A stretch of DNA of 64,000 nucleotides from Calendula officinalis (GCA_963853835.1 OY970834.1:24682365-24746364), one strand, 5' to 3'; positions 11,840 to 24,641 are shown, counted from the stretch's first letter. The notes: generated from the sequence alone by a model not told the origin. Program-made: numbers and translations.

Positions 11840-12670
11840 TAATTAAAGCAATTTTAATGATTTTTAAAAGTAAAAATAAGGGTATGTGTGTCATTTCACT
11901 TTATTATATGAGATAGTTAGTGGGTGTGAGTCCCAATACTTTTTGCCATATAAAGTAAATTTTCAAAGTATATCACTTATATATTTGAAACACTCCAAAA
12001 TAAAAAAATAAAAAATGTATTACGTATTTTGAAACGAGGAAGTATATAGTTTAGATTAGTTAGTACTTACACATACAAGTTAAACACGTCAATAATTTGT
12101 TTAAAAGAGTAGTTTCGTTTGAATTGTAATAAAATTTTAGTTTTATGATAATTAAAAATGTGACATAGCTTTCGCATAATATTTTTTTTCTTCAAAATTT
12201 GTCTTTATATGCATAACTAGTTTATGTCCCGTGAAAAATCACGAATTATCGTAAATTTTCAGAACATAGTTTTTATAGAATAGTAAAATGTTTCGTTATA
12301 AGTAAGTATATTAAATAAGAAATTATTTAATATGTCTATGAGATAATTAATTTATTCAATAGTTGCTAATGTTATAAACGTGATTATATGCTATATTGGA
12401 ATAATAATAGTAATCACATATGATATCAAAGGTGAAAATTAAAACATTAAATAATATTAAATAAATTATTTAAACATATAGACATGATTATTAAATATAA
12501 CTGAATAACAAATAAGAAATATTAAGATAAATTTCTAAATACTTTTATAAAAATAACATTTGGTGTTTTATTTGATATACCACCATCCTTATCTTCTATT
12601 TAAAGAAAAAATTCTTAATTTTATTCACTAATCCAAAAATCAAGAAATTTAAATAAAGTTTAAAAAATAT
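11840..12670. other. AT-rich spacer, no gene recognised
   Basis: Strongly AT-rich non-coding sequence leading into the tandem array. Confidence 0.5.
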
Positions 12671-12680
12671 TGAATTTTGT

Positions 12681-13410
12681 TTTGGCTACTACTCAAGTCA
12701 AACATAAAACTATCTAAAGTGAAATACGTTAAGACTACTAATAAAATCTTAATTTTATTCGCTAAAAAATAATAAAAATAAAATAATAATAATAATAATA
12801 ATAATAATAATTATTATTATTATAATAATAATAATAGAGAATTATGTTTTGACTATTACTCAAGTCAAACACAATACTATTTATAGTGAATTATCTTAAG
12901 ACTACTAATAAAGTCTTACTTTTATTCACTTAATCCAAAAAATCAAAAAATATTATTAAATTGTATTTTGACTTTTGACTACTACTCAAGTCAAACACAA
13001 TATTATTTATAGTAAATTATGTTAAAACAACTAATAAAATCTTGCTTTTATTCACTAATCAAAAAAATCAAAAGAATTAAAAAAATCAATAAAAACATTG
13101 AATTGTGTTTTTACTACTACTCGAGTCAAATAGAATACTAATTAAAGTGAAATATGCTAAGACTACTAATAAAGTCTTAATATCATTCACATATCAAAAA
13201 AATCAAACAAATAGAAAATTGTGGTTTTACTACTACTCAAGACTCAAGTCAAACACACAATTACTATAGGGGTGAGCGTGGTCAAAAAACCGAACCGAAA
13301 CCTCTATAATAATCACTAATCTAAAAAATTAAAAAGAAAATAGAGAGAATTATTTTTTACTACTACTCAAGGCAAACACAAATATTATTTATAGTGAATT
13401 ATGCAAAGGG
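12681..13410. repeat. Degenerate tandem array, about 110-165-bp units, six partial copies
   Basis: The phrase 'ctactactcaagtcaaacac' recurs near 12686, 12855, 12980, 13113, 13225 and 13355. Most copies are followed by 'gtgaaatatgctaagactac' and then 'taataaaatctt..attcact'. Spacing varies because of A/T-run insertions, including an (AAT)n tract. One copy is interrupted near 13268 by unrelated sequence. Confidence 0.7.
12782..12836. repeat. (AAT)n / (ATT)n microsatellite, self-complementary
   Basis: A run of AAT repeats turns into ATT repeats and back to AAT, so it can fold on itself. It interrupts the first unit of the tandem array. Confidence 0.85.
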
Positions 13411-13419
13411 TAAAGTACG

Positions 13420-14183
13420 AATATAATTAAGGTTAATTACAGGGTATTATATTTTTAAATGAGTAATAGTATATCATTAGGTTGAACATTCTGAAAACTT
13501 ACTTTATTTTGTAAGAAGTAATGGGCCCACACTTACTAATTTCTCATTTAATATAGTAAAATAACTCATTTATCCTTACGTTTTCATTTTTAAACGTCAT
13601 TAAACTCAATCTAATTAAAATATTTTGGATACATACCCCCATTTAATATAATAAATTACATAATCTATTTACCTCAAAAAGTGTGAAACCCCAAGTACTA
13701 TATCAGTTATTTTGAAACATAAGAAATATTATATTTATATTAATTTTAATTATATTTATATAAATTGGTATAAAATATTAATATAAACAAATTATCAATT
13801 TTAAACTACTATTTCCGTATAAAAGATACAAAAATTATTAATTATTATTGTTAGCCTAACATTAGTATAAACTTACACGACATATAACCGGAAATATTTT
13901 TAATAAAATATATACATAACTAATATTGAATAAAAAGATATACATAAATTTTTCAAATGAACAAAAAGATATACACGATTAAGTTAATAAATTTATTTTG
14001 ATTTTTAGTAGGCAATAATATTTAAATAATTAGGTGGTCTCTTAGGTTGACATGTGGCATTGAAGGTTTTAGAAGAAGTCATATGGTCATATAATGTTTT
14101 TATTCACTTAATCCAATTAATCTAGTAAAATGGACAAAGAAGTCGTCCCTAATTTTCAAAGCAAACGCGAAGTTATGTGATAA
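13420..14183. other. AT-rich spacer, no gene recognised
   Basis: No coding frame or recognised element. Confidence 0.5.
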
Positions 14184-15998
14184 TTTTTTTTTTTGAACGG
14201 CAAAAGGGAGACCCGGGGGAGCTTCGGCAAAGCCATCACCCACCCCAAGAAACCCAGGAAACTATATTAAAAAAGCGCTAGCCAGAGACTAGCAAACATA
14301 GTACAAGAAAACCAGAAACAAAAAACACCAAACATGAACAGGAAGCAAAAACCAACGCCTAAACAAAACCATTTAAAAACAAGAGCTAGGATCAGTAAGC
14401 CAAAGACCCCAACTATTAGCAAGATTCTTGCAATTTGACCTGTGCCTGAACCAGAAAAACGAGTGAGCTTGAATATTGGAGAGGGCCAACTCGCAATTCC
14501 CTGAACTTTGTCTCCCAAACACTTTATCATTCCGCAACTTCCACAAGCACCAAAAATAGGAATAAATGACTCCCGTAAAAGCCGTAAGCACATCTCCTTT
14601 GAACTCTAACCTGATGCCCCACGAAAACACATGCGAAGTATCTAAAAGATTAGAATCCTCCACTTTCCACCAGTTAGCGATTGCCCGAAGCATGCCCCGA
14701 GCGCAAGAGCAGGTAACAAAAAGATGATCCTCATTTTCCTCCTCTAACCCGCACAGATCACATAACGTCGAAACCATAATAACACCACGCTTCTCGAGAT
14801 TAGCTTTCGTTGCCAATCTTAGATGAGCAATTTTCCAAGCATTAAGACAAACTTTAATAGGCACCCATTTATTCCAAACGAAGTGATCGACCGGAGCTTT
14901 TTTTAACGAGAGATCGTCAAAAGCAAGCCGAATAGAGTACACAGAGTAATGACCATTAGGCTCAAGAGCCCAAGAAAACCGATCCGGATCACTGGTCGAG
15001 GCTTGAAACCACGAATCGAGCGAAATATTAAACTTGCGGAAGGTATTATACGTTTTAAGGATGTTCCTCCATATACCGGGCAATTTTCCGGTTGGATTAG
15101 AACCCACAAGACCACCGTTGCGCCCATGAATTGATTGGATAACCTGCTTCCACATGGATGTGTGATCCGTTTTAAACCGCCAAATCCATTTCACAAGAAG
15201 CCCAAGATTAAGAGCTTTGAGGCTACCAACCCCAATTCCACCATTACTTTTACTGTTTAAAATAACTTTCCATGAAATCCACAAAATCTTTTTCTTACAA
15301 TCCGAGCCTCCCCAAAAGAATTTTGAACGAAGGCTTTCAAGTTTGTTTAAAATTTTCTCCGGGACTTTAAATAGGGAGAAAAAATAAATTTCAAGGCTGC
15401 CAAGGACCGACTTAAGGAGAGTGAGCCTCCCCCCAATAGACAAAGACCTAGCTTTCCAATTAGAAAGCTTAGAGAGGAATTTGTCAATAATTGGAGCCCA
15501 AGAATCGCACTTATTCAAAGAGACACCAATAGGAAGACCAAGATAAGTGATAGGGAAATCTCCCGATCTACAATGAAACTTATTAGCCATGTAATCAACT
15601 TCCTCTTTTCCAACACACACACCAATCAAACTGCTTTTATTCATATTAATCTTGAGGCCCGATGATAGAAAGAAACACCGCAAAATACGAATGAGATTAG
15701 CAATATTACCTTCTGACCAAGAACCAATAATAATGGTGTCATCCGCATACTGAAGATGTGAAACAGTGGGCCCATCATTAGGTAAATTAATACCTTTGAA
15801 AATACCACACCTACACGCCTCTTTCATTGCTAAATTAAAAGCCTCGGCAACAATAATGAAAAGAAACGGGGCCAAAGGGTCTCCTTGCCTGATTCCCCGA
15901 CCCATCTGGAACGCGTCAGTCGGGGACCCGTTTATCAGAACCAATATCGTGGCAGAAGACAAGCAACCATAGATCCATCTTCTCCAAACATGACCAAA
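14184..15998 (-). pseudogene. LINE (L1-like) ORF2, C-terminal half and 3' end
   Basis: On the minus strand this is the later half of a plant LINE reverse transcriptase. It shows GRGIRQGDPLAPFLF, then the catalytic YADD (within LQYADDTIIIGS), the TYLGLPIG motif, and a C-terminal zinc-binding RT-associated domain (CDLCGLEEENEDHLFVTC). The open part covers 15962-14373. A T-run at 14184-14194 on + is the poly(A) tail, marking the 3' end. Upstream it continues without a gap (FGHVWRRWIYGC) to about 15998, where a gypsy fragment begins. The 5' part resumes at 17124. Confidence 0.9.
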
Positions 15999-17123
15999 AT
16001 TAATATCGTATTAATAAATAAACCGCATGTGCGAGGCACGTGCGTAAATAAGTCTGTTAGTATAACAGAATTAGTTGTAAAAGTTGTTGTTGACTTGTTG
16101 ACTTTCCTTTCCTGTAAATAGCTAGATCGAGCTCATTTGTTAGCTAGTTATTGAATTGTGAATTGTTCTCTCTCTCAATTGTATTCCAAAACTCCATTAA
16201 TCGAAATACGTTTGGAACTATCATTCGGAATTCATTCTTATATTCTGAATTCCCTGTGCTGTTCTGATTGAGCTTCATTTCTTAATTGAAATCTGGTTTA
16301 ATCGTATCAATCCATCCTCGTTAAACAATCCTTGTCCTCAAGGATGGTTTTGAAAATCTGGAAAACGCCTGAGCAAATCTTCATATACCTCCCATGTGGC
16401 GTTATCCAAGGAACTGTTAGACCACTTCACCAACACATGCATTATTGGTGTATTTCCTCTCCTTCCCAACTTCCTTTCAATAATAGCCTCTAGAACCGTA
16501 GAAATAATTCCTTCATCATCAAAATGAGGCAAAGTTCCAGTCAACAGGTTCTGCCCTGTACAAGCTTTCAACTGAGATACATGAAAGACAGGATGAATTA
16601 TTGAAGTCTCTGGCAATTTCAACCGATAAGCTACCTTGCCAATTTGAGCCTCAATTTGGAACGGACCATAATATTTCGGAGACAGCTTGTGTTGAGGACT
16701 TTTTCTCACAGTCACCTGTCTATGAGGCTGCAATTTCAAATATACCCAGTTTCCCACCTCAAATACTCTATCTGTTCTGTGTTTATTTGCCAAATTCACC
16801 ATTCTATCTTGAGCTCTTTTGAGATGGAATTTTGCAGTTTGGATAGCTAACTCCCTAGCCACCAAAGTTCTATCCACAGATTCCACCCTACTATCGCCGG
16901 CCATATAAGGAAGATGCACCGGTGGTGATTGACCATAGACTACTTCAAAAGGTGTAGTATGGATGGATGAATGGAAATTGGTATTGTACCAATATTCTTC
17001 TACCGCCAACCAATTGACCCAATCTTTAGGCTTCTCTCCAGTCATGCACCTTAAGTAACATTCCAGACAACGATTAACCACCTCTGTCTGACCATCACTC
17101 TGAGGGTGATATGCAGTAGACAT
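15999..17123 (-). pseudogene. Ty3/gypsy chromovirus fragment: integrase C-terminus, chromodomain and LTR
   Basis: The minus-strand frame 17123-16338 starts in the middle of the integrase core (YHPQSDGQTEVVNR), runs through the integrase C-terminal region (KLSPKYYGPFQI) and ends in a chromodomain-like segment (HVLVKWSNSS..ATWEVYEDLLRRFP). Then come the 'cttgaggacaagg' motif typical of the 3' end of such elements and an LTR-like block from about 16310 down to 15999. The left part of the element (gag to the integrase N-terminus) is missing, so this is a 3' fragment placed inside the LINE rather than a clean insertion. It also occupies a spot where about 15-20 LINE codons are missing. Confidence 0.82.
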
Positions 17124-18275
17124 TTAATCAAACGCCTTTTCAAAATCAATTTTGAAAAACATAGCTTCTTTCTTACACTTCTTCAGCCAAGCTAGAATTT
17201 CACTGACTATAAAGGGACCGTCTAGAATACTCCGATTCTGAATAAAAGCGGTTTGTTCACAGCCTATGACACTCCCGATCGCGATTTTGAGCCTGTTTGC
17301 AAGGATTTTAGAGACAATTTTATACACACAGTTAATCAAACTAATTGGCCGAAAGTCTTTAAAATTTATAGGGGCAGAATTCTTGGGGATGAGAGCAAGA
17401 AAAGAAGCATTGCAGCCCTTATCAAAGCTGCTGCTCGACTGAAAATGATTCACAGCGGCACGCAAATCGTCATTAATAATCTCCCAATGCTATTTTAAAA
17501 ACGCGAAATTAAACCCATCAGGCCCAGGGGCCTTATCGGGCCCGAAAGCCCAAACTACTTGCTTAATCTCCTGATCAGATATGGGTCGCTCGAGGGCAGC
17601 AGATTGGTCCGGCGACAGCTTATTAAATCTGTTGCAGAAAAAAGAGGGCCTATGCGTGGAATTATTAAGAAATTTATTTGCGAAAAAACTGTGAGCAGCA
17701 CTTTTAATATCATGTGGATTCATGATCCAGTTACCATTTAACGAAATACCATGAATAAAATTGGACCTTCTATTATTGTTGATGATACCATGAAAAAGAA
17801 CAGAATTCTCATCACCATCGATGACCCACTTAATTCTCGATTTTTGTTTAAGATCAATAATATTTTTCTTTTCAAATTCTTTAATACTCATAAGATAATT
17901 TAATTTGCCGGGAACGAATATCATCCGTGGAAAGGGAAGATTCTTCAGCTTTTGACTCAAGGAGCTCCAAGCCCCGTTTAAGAGAATCTAACTTATTACA
18001 CCTTTTATCCTTCAAAGAACGCCGCCATACCTTAATATTAGATTTGACAACACGAAGTTTATACAAAAACGACCGAATAGGTGAGATACGGTTCCCTGAA
18101 TTAGCATTCTCCCTGGAAGAAGCCACGACATCCTTAATATGATCATCAAGGAGCCAAGAATTAAAGAATTTAAAGTAAGTTGGCCTGAAATTGGCAGAAT
18201 CAGCGCTGAAAATTAAAGGGCTGTGATCCGAGTATAACTTCGGGAATGGACTATTTTTAATTTCAGTTCGTTAAA
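17124..18275 (-). pseudogene. LINE ORF2, endonuclease end and N-terminal RT half
   Basis: On the minus strand the reading begins within the AP-type endonuclease C-terminus (SDHSPLIFSA), then the linker, then RT motifs (GPDKAPGPDGFNFAFLK, FLALIPK, DFRPISLIN, IDFEKAFD). The reading is spread over two frames with changes near 17940 and 17480, so it is frameshifted. It stops at 17124 and, after the gypsy insert, resumes at 15998. The LINE is 5'-truncated near 18275; no target-site duplication was found. Confidence 0.88.
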
Positions 18276-18416
18276 AGAATACCAAGATGAAAAATAAAAA
18301 CCATATTGATGTCAAAATAAAGATGTATAATATCAATTGTCACATAGTGGTTACACAAAAGAAGAAAATTAATGTAATGATATAACTTATTAGTGTTTTG
18401 ATAATAACAACCCTTA

Positions 18417-18573
18417 GGGCTGTTAATAAGAACGATTAATAGGAAGACTATTTTCATATTTACCCACTCTTAACTTTATTAGTCAACTTGTGTTCCTTCT
18501 TTTTAACAACATTTAAAATCCTCCTCCAATTAGAATCAAGACTGCTCATTTTTATCTGTTCTTATTGACAGCC
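18417..18573. mobile_element. Tourist-like MITE (PIF/Harbinger type), 157 bp
   Basis: The ends GGGCTGTTAATAAGAAC and GTTCTTATTGACAGCC are inverted repeats flanked by TTA at 18414-18416 and 18574-18576, the target preference of Tourist elements. The flanks also carry related inverted motifs (GATAATAACAACCC left, GGGCTGTTATTATC right of the neighbouring CACTA). The MITE may therefore have landed in or beside a sister element. Confidence 0.6.
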
Positions 18574-18576
18574 TTA

Positions 18577-19650
18577 CACTACTACAGAACAGGTTTGTTG
18601 ATGCGGTTAAAATGGTTGATTGGTGCGGTTAAAAGACCGCACTAATAAATATCGCACCATTAAATCATTACAACCGCACCATTAAATGATCGCATCAAAA
18701 AATATAAAACCGCACCATTAAATGATCGCACCAAAAAATCAGAAACGCACCATAAAAGGTATTTATATTTTTTATTAATTAATTATTAAATGTTAAATGT
18801 TTGTGAAATTTTGTACGGCGCAATATTTTGACTTAATTAGTAATTATTAAGTATTTATTAATGATTAAATATTAAATATTTATGCAATAATTATTCAACT
18901 TAATTCCTAGTCATTTTGAACGTCCAGACTACTTTTTAACTTTCCTAGTCATTTTCCTAATTTTACACGTCTTGACATTTTTTGCTTAATTCAAATCTGC
19001 ACAACAAAATTGTTTGAACCGAGTTAAATTAATGGAAACAAACAAAAATTAGAGATGATAGAACAATTAGCGAAGAAAAATTAAGAAAATTACTAACCTG
19101 AAACTTTTGAATGATGAAAGAAATGGAATATGAGTAAGATGATTAATGATGTTTGGGATATTTGAATATATACTGAAATAAAATTGAGAGAATTACTCAT
19201 ATGAAACTTGTAAATGATGAAAGAAATAAAATATGAGTAAAATGATTAAGGAGTGTGGGAGTATTTGAATATATATTCATGGGGATACGTGGTGTAAGCT
19301 GAATCAATTTTGACCATTGATAAGTGATAATGAACAATGAACGCTAAGATCACATGATAGTGGTGCAGATTGATGACATGGCAAAATGTGCTTTTTGGGT
19401 GCAAATGTGATTTATTAGTGCGATTTTTCTTAACCGCATTAACAAATAGATTAAATAGTGCGGTTTTTTCTTAACCGCATTAACAAATAGATTAAATAGT
19501 GCGGTTTTTTCTTAACCGCATTAACAAATAGATTAAATAGTGCGGTTTTATATTTTTTTGTGCGAATTATCTTTTATGATGCGGTTATTTGTTACAACCG
19601 CACCAAATAAAAATAACCAACCGCATCAACAAACCTATTCTGTAGTAGTG
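18577..19650. mobile_element. Small non-autonomous CACTA (En/Spm) element, 1,074 bp
   Basis: It begins CACTACTACAGAA and ends TTCTGTAGTAGTG, the diagnostic CACTA ends, flanked by TTA at 18574-18576 and 19651-19653 as the 3-bp duplication. Both subterminal zones carry many short 'accgcac/gtgcggtt' repeats, the presumed transposase-binding sites. It has no coding capacity. It lies about 1.55 kb upstream of the NAC start codon. Confidence 0.92.
19431..19555. repeat. 41-bp tandem repeat in the right subterminal zone of the small CACTA element
   Basis: Three near-identical units start at 19431, 19472 and 19513. Each contains 'taaccgcattaacaaatag' and 'agtgcggtttttt', so each provides an inverted pair of the putative binding motif. 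Confidence 0.85.
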
Positions 19651-19799
19651 TTAAGGGCTGTTATTATCAAAATCCAACTTATTATATTCTTATGTTATTA
19701 AATGATAGTTTGAAACTAAAGACCCCCAAAGAGGAAATCTTCCTAAACATTCTTTTTGGTCGGGTGTGTGTGGAGATAAAATTCTTTAAGTGATCCCAT

Positions 19800-21205
19800 T
19801 CCATCACATTCTTAAGCCTCACTCATCTCTCTCTCTCTCACACACACATAAATATCTGAAAGAAAGAAAGAAAGTGGTGAGAAAAAGATTAAAATCTAGT
19901 TGTATATCTATATAAATTTGTGGTACATCACCATCGGTAGCTGGTGGTGGGTGGTGGTTGTTGTGGTATCTCACCGCCGCATCATCATCTTTTCCGACAA
20001 TCTATATCTTAATTAAGTACTCTTCCTCCATACCCAATCAACCCCACTTGTATAAACTAACTGACAAACCCTTGTGTTCATTCTTTCACTTTGTTTTTGT
20101 TTCAATTAGGGTTTGTACATGCTCTTTGGGATTTGAGTGACAAAAGGACAAGTGTTTTTTCACTTCAATTCCCAAGAAAATTCAAAACCCTTTTTTTGGT
20201 CCACAAACATTCCTTCTGTTCTTTGTTTCTTTTTCCTTTTTTGTCTACTTTTACTTGTTTATTAACTGAAGTTCAGGAGACTTGTTCCCAAAACCCTATT
20301 TCTTCAGCAATTTGTAGAAGAACAAGATCTATCCAAGTGAAGGAATCATCATTTTCGAGGTTTTTTAATTATTATTATTCTTGCATGTATCATTTTCATC
20401 TTCAATCTTTTCTTTTACATGTGTGTATGTGTTTCAATAAAGTTTTACTTCTTGGAATTATGATTTTGGGTGCAAAAACTTAACGAAATCGTTCAGTTCT
20501 ATGTTCTATTGATTAATCAAGAATTTCATGATAGAGTTTCATGGAAGTGTTCATCTTGTTAGCTTTTTTCTTTTTCTTTGTTTTAATTATATATCCAATT
20601 AAGGTACGCAATGATCTTCTTGCTAGATCTCTATAAGCTAGCACAAATTTAAACTTCCTATTAAGTATCTTCTTTTTTTTTAGTTTTGACTACTATATAT
20701 GTATAAAATTAAAGCATATTTCCATGTTCACAAAGTAAAGTTCTTGTATATTTTGATTGTCCATTATTATCGATCAGGCCGGTTTTCACTTTCGTTGAGT
20801 GGTGAAAAACTCGAGTGGCTTCCCCTAGAAAAAGCACACTTGAGTAGTTTTATCTTGATTATCAAGTAATAAAAGTGTTTGTCTTCATTTAAGATGCATG
20901 GCACAAATACACTGAATTTCATTTTTCACATGTTATTTATATTCTAACATACACAGTTTCTCCTTTCCTCTTAAATGATGAACATTAATGTACTTATAAC
21001 ATTAAAAAGCCTAGCACTTTGTTACTCAAACGCCAATTGATACACACTACTCATGTTTTACACGAGCTGATTACAAATACAATCAAGTACATAATTCTAT
21101 GCAAAATATAGATACATGATCAATATTTGTGAAAACTTCAACCACTGAAATTAATGGTTCATTTACTTAATTGCAGGTTTTCAACCATCTCATAAATTGC
21201 AGAAT
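19800..21205 (+). promoter_or_regulatory. Upstream and leader region of the NAC gene, with probable 5'-UTR intron
   Basis: A (TC)n/(CA)n stretch at 19826-19850 and a TATA-like 'ctatataaat' near 19908 come before a pyrimidine-rich leader. A good 3' splice site (acttaattgcag, ending 21176) lies 29 nt before the start codon, and no coding sequence fits upstream. A leader intron therefore seems likely. The transcription start and the donor site are not determined. Confidence 0.4.
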
Positions 21206-22643
21206 ATGAATAACTTTTCACATGTTCCTCCCGGTTTTAGATTCCACCCAACGGATGAAGAGCTTGTAGATTACTACCTCAGGAAAAAGATTGCATCAAA
21301 AAGAATTGATCTTGATGTTATTAAAGACATTGATCTCTATAGAATTGAGCCATGGGATCTTCAAGGTGAGGTTCCTGAAAATTTGCACTCCAAAATAATC
21401 TGTTGATACATTTTTGAGTTGTGTGATACAACTTAACTATGTGTTACTCATACCATGGATCGATGCAACACTTTCTGAGCCCTAATTGAACACTTATTAT
21501 ACAAATGTTATTCTTGTTGTGTTTTTTTAACAAATATTATATTATGTGAATAGAATTATGCAAGCTTGGAACCGAGGAGCAAAACGAGTGGTATTTCTTT
21601 AGCCACAAGGATAAAAAGTACCCAACGGGAACTCGCACGAATAGAGCTACAAAAGCCGGCTTTTGGAAAGCTACTGGAAGAGACAAGGCCATATATTCTA
21701 GGAATAATCTAGTTGGCATGAGAAAGACCTTGGTGTTTTACAAAGGTCGAGCTCCAAATGGACATAAATCCGATTGGATCATGCATGAGTATAGACTAGA
21801 AACAAATGAAAATGGGACAACTCATGTAAGCTACATAACTTTTTGTTATCTCTATCTTATTGTTTTTCATAGATTTAATTTCAGTAATATAGTTTTAAAG
21901 TCGTCCATCCCAAAGAAAGTAACCAAATTTTCGTAAATTCAAAAACCAAATGTGAATCGTGATTTGAGTACTCGATATATTGGTTATAGCCGAAAAAAAA
22001 GTTTTTTTCACTTTTGTTAAGATACATGATCGATCATAAGTGAACTTTTGTAGATTGTGATGTAATGGAATTTTAGTTATTTGATCTACTTTTGTTGCAA
22101 CAGGAAGAAGGATGGGTTGTATGCAGGGTATTCAAGAAGAGAATAACAAATGTACGTAGAATGGATGAACAAGATTCTATGTGTTGGTTTGATGATCAAG
22201 TCTCATTTATGCCAAATTTTGAATCACCAAAAAGGATAATTACTCACCCTTACACTTCAAATACTTCATATCATCATCACCAATTCGTTACAAAATCCGA
22301 ACATGATCAATTACATTACAACTTGCCTCAAGATCACTCCTTCCTTCAAATTCCTCAATTAGAATCTCCCAAAATTCAACCTTCAACTCAACAGTTGAAC
22401 ATCAACTTGCTTTATGGGAACAATGATGAACAAGATCTTCAAGTCACTGATTGGCGAGTACTCGATAAGTTTGTTGCTTCTCGCGTTTGTAATGATCATC
22501 AAGATCCATCAAATCCTTCTCCATCGTCTCTTCAAATGGCAGAACATATGAACCTGATTTTAAGTGATTCAAAGAGCGACGAAATAGCTTCAGAATGTGC
22601 TTCAATATCCACCTCCACTTGCCAGGTTGATCTTTGGAAGTAA
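21206..22643 (+). CDS. NAC-domain transcription factor, VND-type (vascular/secondary-wall group)
   Basis: Three exons: 21206-21365, 21554-21825 and 22104-22643, with GT-AG introns in phases 1 and 0, giving 323 aa. Residues about 6-160 form a complete NAC domain: A (PPGFRFHPTDEELVDYYL), B/C (WYFFSHKDKKYPTGTRTNRA, then GFWKATGRDKAIYS), D (MRKTLVFYKGRAPNG) and E (EEGWVVCRVFKKR). The C-terminal half is low-complexity and acidic. It contains DWRVLDKFVASRV, a motif typical of VND1-6 proteins, which activate xylem-vessel secondary-wall programmes; that role is family knowledge. The first in-frame ATG (21206) directly precedes the domain. The intron positions are those usual for NAC genes. Exact orthology within the VND group cannot be settled by eye. 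Confidence 0.93.
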
Positions 22644-24041
22644 TTAACTAAAAATATTAATATTCGAGTTTCTAATTACAACTCCAAGAAAAGAAGAAAA
22701 AATCGGATTGATCGAGTCAAGAATATTATGGTGACTAGAAGGTATGTACTAATATGAATTAAAGCGTGTCCTTGATCTAGTTGCAACGAAAAATAAACGT
22801 AAAATGGGTGATCGAGTGGTTTTATTAATTTGTTGGATTAAGCTTTGTTAAGTAGGTACATATGTATGTAGTTCATATAACATCCCTCTAATGTATGCAT
22901 GTACCTATTTTGATTGTTGTTATTTGTTAAGACGTACTAATTAAACAAGTCAATGGAAGTATTCAATTAATGTATATCCTTGTGGCACACATAAAGTTGC
23001 ATTTAATAAATTGGTAATTTCCTAAATATATCTTGAATCACATTAGTGATTTCAAATCTAGCATATTTTAAAAGATGTATTAAATGCATTTTTGGAAATT
23101 TTATATTCACTAATTGGACGCACGTGCCTTTAAAGCATAGGTAGAAAACTTCATTTTAATTTTATCTTTGCTAGTACCCTAAAGAGTTTATTGTCAAACT
23201 TAATGTAGGTAATTTCACTATACAGTATAATTAAACAAATAACAAAAGGTATAAAAGATCAAATTTGCGAACATACAAAGAGCAAAAAGATTACGATGAA
23301 CCAAAAATAGATCCTTTCACTAGCTATTTGCAGGTTGTTCGGCATGGAAGCATGCAATTCGAACCAAAACTAGAGATATTCTAAAGAAAGAGGAAAGAAT
23401 TGAGACAAGATACAAAAGGGAAAAGCGTAGACACAATTGAAAGACTAACCATGCAATTAATTATAAGTTGGCTTCAATTCATTCCCAGATGAAATTGACC
23501 GAAGGAATCTAAGAGAAAAAGTAGGGTTTTTTGCACTGAATCCGATGAAGTTTTTAAAGATTTGAAGGTGGATCTTGAATATTGAGGAAAGAAAGACGAT
23601 TACTTGAGTTGAATTGAGGAAGAATGTTTTGTAGTTTTTGGAAAAAAGAATTCCTTTTACGCGATGCTAAGTTCACATCGGACATCATCATGAAGCGTGC
23701 TCTTATTGCAGTACTCATATGTTTAATTTGTAGATACATTAAAATAAAACACAAACACAAAGAGGAATAAATCATTAACAAGAGTTATCGTGTTCCGTTG
23801 ATCGACCAAGTTTGACTTGAAGGAACTCGCTCTTTGGCATTACAATTTTTCTAGGATCTTATTATTCTCTCTTCTTTGGGATATTAATTTTAGAGTAAAG
23901 TACATTTTCCATTTTGTGTGTTTTATTAAAAAGTACATTTTTCTTTTGTGTGTTTTATTAAAAAATAAAATTATAATTACGAAAAGACATAATAGCCAAA
24001 TTCGTCCATGCTTTTATTGTTTTATAATTAGACCACTCTTA
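22644..24041. other. NAC 3' flank and spacer, no further gene recognised
   Basis: AT-rich 3' UTR-like DNA up to roughly 22950, then non-coding sequence. Short frames at 23554-23781 (-) have no recognisable domain. Confidence 0.5.
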
Positions 24042-24059
24042 GTGCACTAGTACAGAAAA

Positions 24060-24430
24060 CCTCTGAAGGTGCGGGTAAATACATAAGAAGCTGTGGTTTC
24101 TAAACCGCACCGAATATGTGCGCATTATCAAATAAAAGACCCGCCCTATTAAACACACCGCCCTATAAAAAGGAAAACCGCCTTATTAAACACACCGCCC
24201 TATAAAAAGGAACACCACCCTATTAAACACACCGCCCTATAAAAAGGAACACCGCCCTATTAATATATCGCACCCTAATATATTCACCACCCTTTTATAA
24301 AACGCACTCTAACATTTCCACCGCTCTATTAGTATATCGCACCCTAATATATACACCGCTTTATTAGTATATCGCACCCTAGTGTTTCCACCGCCCTATT
24401 TATAAATCGCACAAATATTATAAAACCGCT
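24060..24430. repeat. Left subterminal repeats of the large CACTA element
   Basis: Many copies of 'caccgccctattaa' and 'atcgcaccctaata' occur at roughly 20-30-bp spacing. Related 'accgcc/gcggt' motifs in mostly opposite orientation fill 33600-33890 at the other end. In En/Spm such arrays bind the TNPA protein; binding here is inferred. Confidence 0.85.
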
Positions 24431-24641
24431 TTATTTCATTTCAATATTAATAAAAAAAATAATCCACAATATCTGAATCTATATAATAATGTAATATATA
24501 TATATAACAACACAATATACCCAAAAACTGGAATAAAACTTTTTTGTTTGTGAGAGTCATCTTTGACATTCTCACTGTATAAAAGTAGCCCAAAAAATTT
24601 ACAGCCAAAACTTTACAAAGTGTTCGAGTTAATTTTTCAAA

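Noticed and set aside
20091..20483. 130-codon frame in the NAC leader
   Set aside because: It has no ATG start in context and no recognisable domain, and it lies in the pyrimidine-rich leader/intron region.
23554..23781. 75-codon minus-strand frame downstream of NAC
   Set aside because: No domain, no splice partners and no supporting context.
24060..24430. CRISPR-like appearance of regularly spaced short repeats
   Set aside because: The repeats are imperfect, in both orientations and at the ends of a CACTA element in a plant genome; they are transposase-binding sites.
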